In this document: positions 1-9,638 of the stretch, in pieces
Layout: every line of letters begins with the position of its first letter
How positions within the stretch are numbered: the first letter of the stretch is position 1
NCBI GenBank assembly: GCA_964494085.1
Contig: CAZBQJ010000001.1
Span: 124,001-188,000, forward strand
Length of the DNA stretch: 64,000 nucleotides
Source of the DNA: CAZBQJ01 sp964494085
GTDB taxonomy: Bacteria > Patescibacteriota > Gracilibacteria > UBA1369
Direction of reading: 5' to 3'
The notes under the pieces: generated by a model
What the model saw: the letters and a program-made list of their open reading frames with translations, nothing else
The model's database searches: none
Told to the model about the DNA's origin: nothing
Program-made: the position numbers and the translations under genes

Positions 1-982
1 GTCTTTCCAAAGCCGCATCTTTCTCGACATGTTTACGATATTCCTTCAAAGTAGTTGCCCCAATTGTCCGCAGTTTCCCGCGAGCCAAGGCCGGTTTCAA
101 TAAATTTCCCGCGTCAGTTCCGCCTTCCCCGGTCGCTCCCGCTCCAACTATCGTATGAAGTTCATCAATAAATAGGATCAACCCGCCATCCGACGCTTCA
201 ATCTCGGAAATTATCGCTTTCAACCTTTCTTCAAATTGACCGCGATACTGAGTCCCAGCTAGTAGAGAGCCCATATCCAAGGCCAGAATTTTTTTATTTT
301 TCAAAGCTTCCGGCACATCACCATTAATAATTTTATTAGCCAAACCTTCCGCAATCGCTGTTTTACCTGTACCGGGTTCACCGATCAGCACCGGATTATT
401 TTTGGTACGACGGGATAAAATCTGCATTACTCGACGAATTTCATCATCACGTCCGATCACCGGATCAATCTTTCCCTTGGCCGCCAAATCAGTGTAATCG
501 ATCGTATACTTTTTCAGCACTTGATATTTCTCCTCCGGATCCTTGGAAGTCACTCGTTGGTTGGAACGCAGCTCAGCCAGCACTTTCAAAACTTCGTCCT
601 TTTTCACATCCAACATTTCTCGCACGGATGCATCATCCAAAAGGGCCAAGAATAAATGTTCGGTGGAAATATATTCATCGTGTAGTTTTTTTGCTTCATC
701 TTCAGCTGAATCCAACACCTTCTTTAGTTTTGGATCAAAATACGTTTGTCCACCTCCGGCCACTGAAGGCAAACCGGCAAATTGGCTTTCCAAACGATTG
801 AGGATTTCTTCAGGAGATTTCTCCAGTTTTTGCAAAATACTGGGTACTATTCCACCTTTCTGATCGACCAAAACGGCCAATAAATGTGCTACAGTCAAAG
901 TTTGGTGGGATTTTTTTGCCGCTAAATCCAACATCGCCTGGATCGATTCAGCCGCCTTGGTTGTATAATTCTCGAAATTCAT
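1..982 (-). CDS. clpB: ATP-dependent chaperone ClpB, N-terminal part (runs off the window)
   Basis: This is the N-terminal 327 residues of a Hsp100 disaggregase, which pulls aggregated proteins apart with the DnaK system in the cytoplasm. The start (MNFENYTTKA) matches the ClpB N-domain, with two Clp-N repeats over about residues 1-145. NBD1 follows, with Walker A GEPGTGKTA near residue 198, Walker B LILFIDELH near 267 and the GTQYRGQFEER segment between them. NBD2 and the middle coiled coil lie beyond the left edge, so ClpB versus ClpC rests on the N-terminus alone; ClpB fits better. The gene has its own promoter and a CIRCE operator immediately upstream, which implies heat-shock control by an HrcA repressor. 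It is separated by that control region from the coiled-coil gene upstream. Confidence 0.93.
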   Translation of the reverse strand, partial: MNFENYTTKAAESIQAMLDLAAKKSHQTLTVAHLLAVLVDQKGGIVPSILQKLEKSPEEILNRLESQFAGLPSVAGGGQTYFDPKLKKVLDSAEDEAKKLHDEYISTEHLFLALLDDASVREMLDVKKDEVLKVLAELRSNQRVTSKDPEEKYQVLKKYTIDYTDLAAKGKIDPVIGRDDEIRRVMQILSRRTKNNPVLIGEPGTGKTAIAEGLANKIINGDVPEALKNKKILALDMGSLLAGTQYRGQFEERLKAIISEIEASDGGLILFIDELHTIVGAGATGEGGTDAGNLLKPALARGKLRTIGATTLKEYRKHVEKDAALER

Positions 983-1021
983 AAAAATAGATTTAAAGAC
1001 ATTCACAACGATTCAAACAGT

Positions 1022-1050
1022 AGTATAATACCACTTAGCACTCAACGCAA
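1022..1050 (-). promoter_or_regulatory. Predicted sigma-70 promoter of clpB
   Basis: Read on the minus strand, TTGCGT (1050-1045) and TATACT (1027-1022) are separated by 17 nt, giving a leader of about 35 nt before the clpB ATG at 982. The CIRCE element overlaps the -35 and the spacer, a position where a bound repressor would block polymerase. Confidence 0.6.
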
Positions 1051-1061
1051 GTGACTGCTAG
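1035..1061 (-). promoter_or_regulatory. CIRCE element (HrcA operator) upstream of clpB
   Basis: The plus strand reads TTAGCACTC, nine bases, then GACTGCTAG. The left arm matches the CIRCE consensus (TTAGCACTC-N9-GAGTGCTAA) exactly, the right arm matches at 7 of 9, and the spacer is exactly nine. HrcA binds this element and represses chaperone genes at normal temperature. hrcA itself is not in the window. Confidence 0.8.
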
Positions 1062-1064
1062 AGA

Positions 1065-1340
1065 TTAACGCCCCCTTCGAGCCGGCTTTTTCCCCCTTGG
1101 ATCAGGACAACCTTCAGAAATAGCCAACTGGCGCACTTCTTCCAATCTATCGCGCAAGTTTTCAATCCTCAGTTGAACTCTTTCCTTTTCCAAAGTCTTC
1201 ACCTGGTCAGCTGTCTCTTGTTGACCATGTTGGATAACTTTTACAGCCTGCTCAGCTTCCTTTTGAATCTGTTTTGGCAGTTCCCCAATCTTCTGTTTTT
1301 TCTCATGGTGCCTACCACTTTCGTGCATTTGATTTACCAT
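1065..1340 (-). CDS. Small coiled-coil hypothetical protein
   Basis: A 91-residue protein of unknown function, highly charged, rich in Glu, Lys, Gln and Arg. Residues 15-75 look like one long amphipathic helix or coiled coil, and the tail is basic (KKPARRGR). There is no signal peptide or membrane segment. It begins 18 nt after the AAA+ ATPase gene on the same strand and is probably the last gene of that transcript, so it may be an accessory or adaptor for the AAA+/VWA pair. That role is inferred from position only. Confidence 0.6.
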   Translation of the reverse strand: MVNQMHESGRHHEKKQKIGELPKQIQKEAEQAVKVIQHGQQETADQVKTLEKERVQLRIENLRDRLEEVRQLAISEGCPDPRGKKPARRGR

Positions 1341-1358
1341 GTCAGTAAATTTTAAAAA

Positions 1359-4340
1359 TTAATTATTACTTAAAATATCTTTAACTAAATGGGCAACTTT
1401 GTCTGCTCGTTCCGGGACAGACAGGTCAGCCAACACTTCGGCTTCTTGTTGGGTAATTACAGCAGTTTTCTGCAATAGCTGCAACAATTCTTCCAGATAG
1501 AGATTCACCTTACCTTCAAATTCCTCCATAGTCATAGTCCTGACGGTCGCTAAATTATTCACTTGATAAATATCCGGCAAACTGGCCAGTCTTTTCATTT
1601 CATCAGTAATTTCTTTCAAAACAGCCGGTTGGCCGGATCTAGAAGTTTTCTCCAAAGCAAAAACTATTTTCAGTAACTCGACTCCGTTTTTGCCAGTGGT
1701 GTTTTCAATAATCTCACTCATCTTGGGCAGTAATTCAGTAATTTTCTCCAAATCAGAGTCCTGGTTTAATCCCTTCATTTCGTCAGCCATTTCTTGATAT
1801 TCAGCCAAACGACGAGGCGGCAATAGGCCATACATCAATTGCATGGTTTCTAAAGTCGTAAAGTACCGATAAGCCAATTTTTCAGTGGATTTGGTTTTAC
1901 CGGTCGGAATTTTCATGAAACTAAAATGATCACCGTTCATCTGCACATCGGTATATTTCGAAACCTTCAAGGGATCAAAACCACTAATCATGGAAGCAAA
2001 AGCCTGGGCATTTTCACGAGTTGAAGCGGACTTGGGTTGAGTGATCAAAAATTCATCAGGGTTAGGCCAACCGTCAGCTTCACGGAAAAACCCATTGGCT
2101 TGAAACTCTTTGTAAACAATTACCAATTCTTCCGGTCGTTCAGCCATAGCCTGGACAAATCTGAAACTGTAATACTCTAAATCCAATATCATCCCTTCAT
2201 TCTTGAAACGTCCGACGATGCGATCGATTAGGGCTCTCATGGTCAAGTTGGTTTTCTGCAAGGTTTTGGTTATTTCTGGTGCGGTCGCCGAACCACCAAT
2301 CATTGTTTTCAAATTATTATTGCCGATCAAACTACCCCGATATTTTCCTTCAAAAATATCCATCACATTGCGCGCTACCATTCCCAATTTATATAATTCT
2401 TTGAAAACCGAGTAGGGTTCCTCTTCACGCACTATCAGCATCGATCCCAAACGACGGTTAAGCAGTTTACACAGTAATACTTGAAAAATCTGATCCTGCT
2501 TTGCTCTTTTTTTAAGCTCCTCATAAGTAAGTGGTCCACTATTCCCAATCAACCCGGTTACATCCGGCCCTTGAGGCCCATCTTTCAAAACCGCATCAGC
2601 TATACTTTCGCCACCTTGTTCCAAAGTAATTCTCTCCATCAAAGCAGCCTGGGCGGAAGACTCTTTACTATTGGGTAAATATTCCATTCTGATTCCTTCC
2701 ACTCTGGAGAAAGCCGCCGGGTCCAATTCATATCTGGCCTGGTTTTTATAACGCTCACCGGTATTACCGGTCCAGATTATACAATAACCTTCCTTCTGTT
2801 CAATATCACCAAAATGCGTGCGAGTAGAGACAATGTCTCCATGTTTTTTGGTCAATAAATCATTGAAGGCAATCAAAACATCCGGTGTGATGGCATTGGC
2901 TTCATCGATAATTAATGGTCGTCCTTCGCGTTTAGCCTGATACATCGCCCCCAACACATATTGACCCTCCACTTTATTATCAAAAATACCCTCTACATGA
3001 GCCACAATACGTTTCTTCTCTGCTGCAGTTAGCCCCTTTGCTTCATCTTTCTCCCGCTTCTGAATAATTTTTTCAGCAATTTGTTCTTTGGCTCTTTCAA
3101 CCTTGGCATTTACAGAAACCATGTCCTCAGACTGGCTGATTTTTTCTTCAAGTTCATATTTACGGAAAATCAGATCGTAGAAATCTCTTTCATCAGCTTT
3201 CTTGATACGAAATTCCTCGGTAAAACGATCCGGTTCCAAGTATTTATTACCGGAAACGATAATTGGTTCCTTGCCTAATTTAGTTTTGCAAATATGAATG
3301 GCTAAAGCCGTTTTTCCAGAACCGAAATCACCATGGAGATATAGTACTCCGGGCGGATCTTGGCGTATAATTGGCATAGCTCTATTTATAATGTCGCGAA
3401 TATAGTCAGTCTCAACAATGCGTCCTTTTTCCAACATCCGATACATATTCACCATTTCACGGTGATAATTAACATAAGCGGATAAGAAATCCGTATTAAC
3501 CAGATTTCCTTCTTCTTCAAAAGCGCCTCTGGCTTCCAACAAATGCAGTGATCTCTCAGCGTTCAATCCCAGAATCTGTTCAGCAGCATCAGCCATTAAC
3601 AAATCCAATTCCTCTACACTTTCTTCGGTTACACCGGTTAAAGTCGCCGTCTCACCGGAAGTCCTCAGTAAAGCGGCTTCACGAGTAGCGTTAGCCAATT
3701 CAATCGGCGCTTTTACATTGGTTAAACGCTTTACTTTTTGTTTCAACTTTCTTCTGGTATGCGCTCGCAATATTTCCACTTGCTGCATTCTGGTTGGGTC
3801 TATTTTCAAGTCTGCCAATTCAGCTTCTCGCTTTCTAATCATCAGAATAACCTCCCGTAATCCAACCAATTTAGCCCAGGCCAAACGGTTTACTTGAAGT
3901 TCAATTTTTGTTCCACGACCTTCTGGACCTAGTAAATTTTCTTCCAGAACACCGGCAAAAACCTTATGATAATGAGACAGTAATGCTTTAAGCAGAGACG
4001 AAATCCCCTCTTTATCCTTCATCAAAGCTTTAATATCGGCAATCAATAATCGGTTTTCACCATTCTCTGACCGATGTTTCAGCAAATTTTGGCGTAGACT
4101 TTCATCAATATTTTGATCAGTGAGTAAGCCGGTATCTTCCAAATCGATATAATCCAGACCTTCCGCAACAGTATCGTAAAGAGAACGAATTTCTTCTTCC
4201 AAAAAAGCGATTCCCCCCATCAATTGTTCAGTTTCCTGAACTTCCTCCAACTTTTTTACCTCGCCGGCAGAAAATTTTTGTCGCAGAGCAGCCGGCAAAG
4301 TTTCTTCGTGCTTAATCAGAGGGATTTTTCGTTTAACCAT
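1359..4340 (-). CDS. AAA+ ATPase, MoxR/dynein-like (AAA_5), 993 aa
   Basis: A large cytoplasmic AAA+ ATPase. About 330 residues of mainly helical N-terminal sequence precede Walker A (GDFGSGKTA, near residue 336). Walker B (LIIDEANAI) lies near residue 475, a sensor-1-like IIWTGN follows, and an Arg-rich AAAFSRVEGIRMEY segment comes after. The Walker B context and the partner gene fit the MoxR/dynein-related branch, whose members usually remodel targets together with a VWA-domain protein. MoxR proteins are typically about 300-400 residues, so this protein is unusually long at both ends. It lies 57 nt downstream of the VWA/zincin gene, and the gap contains an extended -10 (TGATATAAT, minus strand, ending at 4363), so it may also have its own promoter. 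The specific substrate is unknown. Confidence 0.8.
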   Translation of the reverse strand: MVKRKIPLIKHEETLPAALRQKFSAGEVKKLEEVQETEQLMGGIAFLEEEIRSLYDTVAEGLDYIDLEDTGLLTDQNIDESLRQNLLKHRSENGENRLLIADIKALMKDKEGISSLLKALLSHYHKVFAGVLEENLLGPEGRGTKIELQVNRLAWAKLVGLREVILMIRKREAELADLKIDPTRMQQVEILRAHTRRKLKQKVKRLTNVKAPIELANATREAALLRTSGETATLTGVTEESVEELDLLMADAAEQILGLNAERSLHLLEARGAFEEEGNLVNTDFLSAYVNYHREMVNMYRMLEKGRIVETDYIRDIINRAMPIIRQDPPGVLYLHGDFGSGKTALAIHICKTKLGKEPIIVSGNKYLEPDRFTEEFRIKKADERDFYDLIFRKYELEEKISQSEDMVSVNAKVERAKEQIAEKIIQKREKDEAKGLTAAEKKRIVAHVEGIFDNKVEGQYVLGAMYQAKREGRPLIIDEANAITPDVLIAFNDLLTKKHGDIVSTRTHFGDIEQKEGYCIIWTGNTGERYKNQARYELDPAAFSRVEGIRMEYLPNSKESSAQAALMERITLEQGGESIADAVLKDGPQGPDVTGLIGNSGPLTYEELKKRAKQDQIFQVLLCKLLNRRLGSMLIVREEEPYSVFKELYKLGMVARNVMDIFEGKYRGSLIGNNNLKTMIGGSATAPEITKTLQKTNLTMRALIDRIVGRFKNEGMILDLEYYSFRFVQAMAERPEELVIVYKEFQANGFFREADGWPNPDEFLITQPKSASTRENAQAFASMISGFDPLKVSKYTDVQMNGDHFSFMKIPTGKTKSTEKLAYRYFTTLETMQLMYGLLPPRRLAEYQEMADEMKGLNQDSDLEKITELLPKMSEIIENTTGKNGVELLKIVFALEKTSRSGQPAVLKEITDEMKRLASLPDIYQVNNLATVRTMTMEEFEGKVNLYLEELLQLLQKTAVITQQEAEVLADLSVPERADKVAHLVKDILSNN

Positions 4341-4397
4341 AGGTTTTATTAGTTATCCTGATATTATATCATAATTATTGGTTCAATCCATGTCGTT

Positions 4398-7300
4398 TTA
4401 TTCACCGTCCTCTTCTTCTGCAGAGAGTGACGAGTTGGACTTTATCGCCTCAATATAAGGTTTCTCAATCTGATCTTTAACGACATTGGTCAGAAAACTG
4501 GCTAAATTACTGACAATTTCTTCGGGAGTATGGGCGCTGATTACATTATCTGCACCATGACGCTTTCCCAAAGCCACCATGGCCGACCGATAATCATCAC
4601 CAATGGCAAAACCACCTATCTTCAAATGAAAATCATCCTTCAATTCTTCCACAATTTCAGCGACCTCTTCAGCCGAATTGGGAATTTCACCATCTGAAAC
4701 CTGGATCAGAACATCGGTCAGCGCATTATCTCGCAATAGTTTTTTCAAATCTGCATTACCTGCATATTCCCTCAACAATGCCGGCCAAAAATCACTATCA
4801 TCAGTACCCTCTGAAGCATTGATTAATGAAAAGGTTTTGAGCATTTCCACCTTTTCTATCTCCAAATCAGTTGGCGCCGGTTTTTCAGCAAATCTTCCCG
4901 GCTCCAAAAAACTCAAATCCTCAAAGTCAAAAGGCTTAATCGTTCTGGAACTAGATCCAAATAAACTAATCCTCACATCGGTCATCAAACCAAATTTTTC
5001 TTCCGCTTCACTGGCACCGATATTCAAAGTTTCCTGCATCTGCCTGACAAACAGATTTCTCAAAGAAGACATTGATCCATAAAGCATCATCAAAGCCATT
5101 TTCACACTCGGCAGTAAACTATCCATCGAGCCAGAATTATCGATCAAAATATGCAGACGCAACATTTTTGGTTTCAAATCCAGGATCAATCTCTCTACGA
5201 TTTTCTCTTTGACTAAACGAGTTTCAATTTCCTGTCCATATTCTATTTCCGGAAAATATTTTTGCATCCTCTTGATATTGACCTTACCTTCGCGATAAAA
5301 ACGATCTTTAAACACATGGACTTCAGCAGCTACATTTTCCACGACCGTAAGCCATTCTTTAGCCATCACATCCATATATGGTCGCAGCATTCTTTCCAAT
5401 TCATACATTTCCTTGATACTGGCAGCGATTTCTTGATTGGTTAATCTTTGCTGGTTTTTCACCGGCACACCTATATCTTTGGGAACCTTTTTTCCTTTAT
5501 TTTTTTTCAAAGCCTTTTTCAAATTTTCCATTTCTGTTTGTTCATCTCTTTTCTTTCGATAATCAAGGCCAGCCATAGTTTCCTCCAGATTCTTTTTATT
5601 TTGATCTTTCTCCTGTTCTTCCAAAGCTTCCCGCACCTGTTCGGCGAAGTCCTTCATTTCTTTGGGTAAATCGGCTGTTTGACCTTTATCAGCACTACCT
5701 TGACCTCCTTCTTGACCACCTTCTTGATCATTTTCTTGATCCTGATCATCCTGATCGTCCTTTTCTAAAGCTTTGGTTTTGACCTTCTTGGGATTTTTAT
5801 CCTGACTATCACCCGCTTTACTATTTTTAGAAATCACAATCAGCTTTTTCAGAAAATCCGGAAATTCTTCCTTCTCCCCAGTCAGTTCAACTTCACGACC
5901 ATTAATTACGGTAGCCATTTTTGCAGCCTCCAATTCTTCAAAATAGTCTATCTCTACGGAAATCACTTCCTCACCACTACGAACGACTTTGCTGATAATT
6001 CCGCGCCGACCATGATTCGGATTCCCCGGGTCATCTACTTCCACTTCTCGACCTTCCGTAAAGATCGTATTAGGGTCAAGCTCATCTCCTTCTTCGTCAT
6101 CTCCTTCTTCGTCACTCTCTTCACCTGCTTCTCCCCCATGCTCCATCGTTTGGTCCGGCAATTTCAAATCGAAACTATCATCCAATAAACAAAGTAAAGA
6201 AAAGATCGGTTCGATTACTTTACGGATTATATGGGTCCTTTCCACAAAAGTATGACTGAAAGGGATAGTATTGCTACTGGTTTGCCCCGTTTTCAATCTT
6301 TTGAATTCCGCAAATAATTCCGGCAAAGTCATCTTCTCTATACCAGGAATAGAAAGTCTGGAGATATTTTGTTTGAAAATGTTCAGAGCCAGGAAAAAAT
6401 CACCTCTGGCAACGCTGTCTTTAGCATTGGGCGAAATGACATTATAGTAAATTTCCGGGTCAGCCTCAACCACTTTCCCACCGGTAATTTGATAAGTTTT
6501 GGCTTTAGTAGGCTGACCCATAAAGTCCAAATAGCGTTTTTTCTTTATCAGGTCGCCCATATTATTTTTCATCACCTCTTTCAATAATCGTTCATACAAT
6601 TTCGCGATCGGTTCACGAAAACAGGCAGCTATCTCCAGATCAACCTTATACTTTGGGCCATCGCTTTCGGAGAACTCTCGGCCATCATAAAAACCGGCTG
6701 CCGGCATCACTCCCATCTGCGATTTGATAAAATAAGTGAGAAAATTCCCGGCCAGATTTTTGGTCTTAGGCTGGCCTTTTTCAACTGGCTCATAAAGATC
6801 TTTTTGATCAAAACCTTTTTGATAATCAGCCGCCGACAGCGCATTCAGATTACCCGTACCAGGCTTCACTTTTTTAATCACCAGTTTGGGCGGTTTCCCG
6901 GGCACTACCTCCATCATTTCCTGATGTGTCCCACCTTTTGGTCCGGCCAGTCGATATAATTCAAAAAACGGACCAACATAAAGCCCTTTGATACTCTGCT
7001 GCAATTTGGCATCAGCGTACCAGGGCGTATTCAGCACCATCCGATTAACGATGCAATCCTCGAGAATATTATAAAATTGAAAATATGTCCCCATGAGCGC
7101 AACATATTTCCCGGGTTGATCGGCACTTTCAATTTTTTTGGAGGGCAAATATTTTTTAAAATGTTCCAGAATAAAATTCAGACCGGCTCGATCACCTTCA
7201 CGCGTTGTTTTCATATGGGCCAATTCATGCAGCAGCGCGAACATAATCTGATCCAAACTCAACATTCCTTCGGCCAATTCATCCTTAAATAAATCCAGAG

Positions 7301-7688
7301 CCTGTTTGAAAGCCAAAACTCCCATGCAAATTTGATTCTTCCGACCAGGCTTATACCAGAACCAATCGCCATAAATTATTTCGAAATCCTGATCATTCCT
7401 GTCCATGAAATAGCCCATCAAACTGCGGTGATTCTCGACCCATTCTTCCAATTGCAACTTATAAGGTTCCAGTTCCGGTGGATACAGCTGTTTCCGTTTT
7501 TTATTCAATCGACTGGGTTTAGTTGGGCCCATCGACATATCAACCGACATAGTAGCAGCTTGTGCTCCCCACGTATCATCACGTAAATTCTCTACTTCAG
7601 CGGAATTAACTACATCCAGCTGAGCAGTCTCACTTTGCTCCGATATTTCCTCTGGAACTTCCGAGTTTAACCGTCTCTCTTTTTTCAT
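4398..7688 (-). CDS. VWA-domain protein with zincin-like N-terminal domain, 1096 aa
   Basis: The likely partner of the adjacent AAA+ ATPase. An N-terminal domain carries HELAH at residues 154-158 in a helix typical of metallopeptidases (ALLHELAHMKTTREGD), suggesting a zinc-binding or peptidase-like fold; I did not identify a certain third ligand. The middle (about 510-760) holds very acidic and Gln/Gly-rich linkers, and an SH3/KOW-like segment containing NHGRRGIISKV. A VWA domain fills about 845-1060, with the MIDAS motif DNSGS at about residue 850 and QVSDGEIP further on. No signal peptide or membrane segment is visible. The ATG is preceded by AGGAA 4 nt upstream, one of the better ribosome sites in the window. 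Related domain pairs (MoxR/VWA, DUF2201-type) act as chaperones for protein or metal-complex maturation; the function here is not known. Confidence 0.78.
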   Translation of the reverse strand: MKKERRLNSEVPEEISEQSETAQLDVVNSAEVENLRDDTWGAQAATMSVDMSMGPTKPSRLNKKRKQLYPPELEPYKLQLEEWVENHRSLMGYFMDRNDQDFEIIYGDWFWYKPGRKNQICMGVLAFKQALDLFKDELAEGMLSLDQIMFALLHELAHMKTTREGDRAGLNFILEHFKKYLPSKKIESADQPGKYVALMGTYFQFYNILEDCIVNRMVLNTPWYADAKLQQSIKGLYVGPFFELYRLAGPKGGTHQEMMEVVPGKPPKLVIKKVKPGTGNLNALSAADYQKGFDQKDLYEPVEKGQPKTKNLAGNFLTYFIKSQMGVMPAAGFYDGREFSESDGPKYKVDLEIAACFREPIAKLYERLLKEVMKNNMGDLIKKKRYLDFMGQPTKAKTYQITGGKVVEADPEIYYNVISPNAKDSVARGDFFLALNIFKQNISRLSIPGIEKMTLPELFAEFKRLKTGQTSSNTIPFSHTFVERTHIIRKVIEPIFSLLCLLDDSFDLKLPDQTMEHGGEAGEESDEEGDDEEGDELDPNTIFTEGREVEVDDPGNPNHGRRGIISKVVRSGEEVISVEIDYFEELEAAKMATVINGREVELTGEKEEFPDFLKKLIVISKNSKAGDSQDKNPKKVKTKALEKDDQDDQDQENDQEGGQEGGQGSADKGQTADLPKEMKDFAEQVREALEEQEKDQNKKNLEETMAGLDYRKKRDEQTEMENLKKALKKNKGKKVPKDIGVPVKNQQRLTNQEIAASIKEMYELERMLRPYMDVMAKEWLTVVENVAAEVHVFKDRFYREGKVNIKRMQKYFPEIEYGQEIETRLVKEKIVERLILDLKPKMLRLHILIDNSGSMDSLLPSVKMALMMLYGSMSSLRNLFVRQMQETLNIGASEAEEKFGLMTDVRISLFGSSSRTIKPFDFEDLSFLEPGRFAEKPAPTDLEIEKVEMLKTFSLINASEGTDDSDFWPALLREYAGNADLKKLLRDNALTDVLIQVSDGEIPNSAEEVAEIVEELKDDFHLKIGGFAIGDDYRSAMVALGKRHGADNVISAHTPEEIVSNLASFLTNVVKDQIEKPYIEAIKSNSSLSAEEEDGE

Positions 7689-7761
7689 TATTCCTAGAAA
7701 ATATAATTCCCTTTATTTTAACACAATTTTAGCTCAAAATACAGCCACTTAAGCCTTATTT

Positions 7762-8874
7762 ATGGAGTTAATCGCCACTTGTGCCTTTGGACTGGAAAAA
7801 TTACTGTATCAGGAAATCAAAAAGCTTGGTCTCTGGGTCGTCAAAACCGAGGACGGCAGAGTGATTTTCAAAGGTGAAAATGAAGATCTTGCTAGAGCAA
7901 ACCTATGGCTTCGCACAGCGGAAAGAGTTTATATCAAATTGGCCGAATTCGAGGCTAAAACCTTTGATCAATTGTTTGACGCCACCTTTGCCCTGGATTG
8001 GCTGGAAATCCTTCCTCCAGCCGCCAGCTTTCCGGTACTCTGTTCCACCAGCCATTCTTTGCTACACAATGAACCGGCTATTCAGAGCATTGTCAAAAAA
8101 GCCATCGTCAAAAAACTTCAAACTAAACGACTTGACCAGCCTCTACCCGAAACCGGACCAACTTATTCCATCTTGATCCGCTTCCATAAAGACGTTTGTA
8201 CGCTCTCACTGGATACTACCGGTGACAGTCTCCATAAACGCGGCTATCGCCCCCAAGCCACCTTGGCGCCCATCAAAGAAACTTTGGCCGCTGCCCTAGT
8301 CTTACTGTCCGACTGGAAAGCGGAGGAAATATTAGTTGACCCATTCTGCGGCAGCGGCACGATTCTGATCGAAGCCGCTATGATCGCTCAAAACATCGCT
8401 CCTGGCCTAAATCGCAACTTTTCCTTTCAAAAATGGGCGGATTTCGATTCAAAAATAATGCCCAAATTAATCGAAGAAGCGACTGAGCAGAAACAGCATA
8501 TCGATCTAAAAATATATGGTTATGATCTCGACCCCCAGGCCATCAAAATTGCCCGTGACAATGGTCATCACGCCGGAGTAAAAATCTACTTCGAGCAATC
8601 TGATGTTCATGATCTGGAATTTGAGAAAATGAATCAGGTGACCATTATCACCAATCCTCCTTATGGTGAACGTCTTTCAGAAATTACCGAAGTGGAAAAA
8701 CTATATGCAGACCTGGGGCAATCATTTAGCAAAACCAAAAACAGTTCACTCTACCTGATTACTTCCTTTCCGGATTTTCAAAAAGCTTTTGGTCGGCAAG
8801 CAATCAAAAACCGTAAGCTTTTCAATGGCAAAATCAAATGTTACTTGTATCAGTACCCCAAACAAACACCATGA
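7762..8874 (+). CDS. THUMP-domain class I methyltransferase (RlmL/YpsC family)
   Basis: A predicted SAM-dependent N2-guanine methyltransferase of 23S rRNA. It has an N-terminal ferredoxin-like and THUMP region (about 1-160) and a UPF0020 methyltransferase domain. DPFCGSGTI near residue 192 is the SAM-binding loop, and NPPYGERL near residue 298 is the catalytic N/DPPY motif. At 370 residues it equals the N-terminal half of E. coli RlmKL and matches Bacillus YpsC in size. The gene is divergent from the VWA gene, with a 73-nt shared upstream region, and ends in a 4-nt ATGA overlap with the exonuclease gene, so the two are likely co-translated. The exact target base cannot be read from sequence. 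Confidence 0.88.
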   Translation: MELIATCAFGLEKLLYQEIKKLGLWVVKTEDGRVIFKGENEDLARANLWLRTAERVYIKLAEFEAKTFDQLFDATFALDWLEILPPAASFPVLCSTSHSLLHNEPAIQSIVKKAIVKKLQTKRLDQPLPETGPTYSILIRFHKDVCTLSLDTTGDSLHKRGYRPQATLAPIKETLAAALVLLSDWKAEEILVDPFCGSGTILIEAAMIAQNIAPGLNRNFSFQKWADFDSKIMPKLIEEATEQKQHIDLKIYGYDLDPQAIKIARDNGHHAGVKIYFEQSDVHDLEFEKMNQVTIITNPPYGERLSEITEVEKLYADLGQSFSKTKNSSLYLITSFPDFQKAFGRQAIKNRKLFNGKIKCYLYQYPKQTP

Positions 8875-9638
8875 AAGAATTGTTATTTTATAGTTGGAAT
8901 GTCAACGGCATTCGCGCCCAGGAGAAGAAAGGTTTTGTCGAATGGCTGCTAAACTCCGGAGCCGATGTAGTGGGCATACAAGAAACCAAATCACATCCGG
9001 AGCAACTCAGTGAAAACCTACTTCATCCAAATGGCTATCAGAGTTATTGGAAATCGGGCGAACGCAAAGGGTATTCCGGAGTGGCTTTTTATTCACGACT
9101 CAAGCCGCTTCAAGTAATCACTGAATTTCAGGATGAAATACTGAATGCCGAAGGAAGGTTAATCGGTTTGGAATTCGAAAATTTTTTTCTTTTCAATGGT
9201 TATTTCCCCAATGGTGGCCAAGGCACGTCTCGCGTCGAGTATAAGCTGGATTTCTACAACCGTTTTGAAAAGTATCTGGACTCCCTCCCCAAACCCAGTA
9301 TTTTTTGTGGAGATGTTAATACCGCCCACCGTGAAATCGACCTGGCCAGACCGGCAGAAAATCGTCATAATTCCGGCTTTATGGACGTCGAAAGAGCCTG
9401 GTTGGATCATCTGATCGACCAACGCGGCTTTATCGATACCTTCCGTCATTTCCATCAAGAGCCTCACAACTACACTTGGTGGGACATGAAAACCAAAGCC
9501 AGGGCTAGAAACGTCGGGTGGAGAATCGATTATTTTATCGCTGATCCACGTTTAAAGTCCAAACTGATCGGAGCTCAGATCGACGCCCAAACCATGGGCT
9601 CCGACCACGCTCCGATCAGTTTACGCATAAAAATCTAG
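8871..9638 (+). CDS. xth: Exodeoxyribonuclease III (AP endonuclease)
   Basis: A 255-residue enzyme of the EEP fold that cuts DNA at abasic sites and trims 3' ends in base excision repair. The family motifs are in order: SWNVNGIRA near the start, GIQETK, GYSGVAFYS, NGYFPNGG, GDVNTAHREIDLARP and GSDHAPI at the C-terminus; these contain the metal-binding Glu and the catalytic Asp and His. I chose the ATG at 8871 because it overlaps the preceding stop as ATGA and starts directly before the first beta strand; an upstream in-frame start at 8838 would lie inside the methyltransferase gene. Its stop overlaps the stop of the convergent LOG-family gene by 4 nt. Confidence 0.93.
   Translation: MKELLFYSWNVNGIRAQEKKGFVEWLLNSGADVVGIQETKSHPEQLSENLLHPNGYQSYWKSGERKGYSGVAFYSRLKPLQVITEFQDEILNAEGRLIGLEFENFFLFNGYFPNGGQGTSRVEYKLDFYNRFEKYLDSLPKPSIFCGDVNTAHREIDLARPAENRHNSGFMDVERAWLDHLIDQRGFIDTFRHFHQEPHNYTWWDMKTKARARNVGWRIDYFIADPRLKSKLIGAQIDAQTMGSDHAPISLRIKI

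Noticed and set aside
543..863. A plus-strand open frame across clpB
   Set aside because: It is a shadow of the ClpB coding frame on the opposite strand and has no recognisable content.
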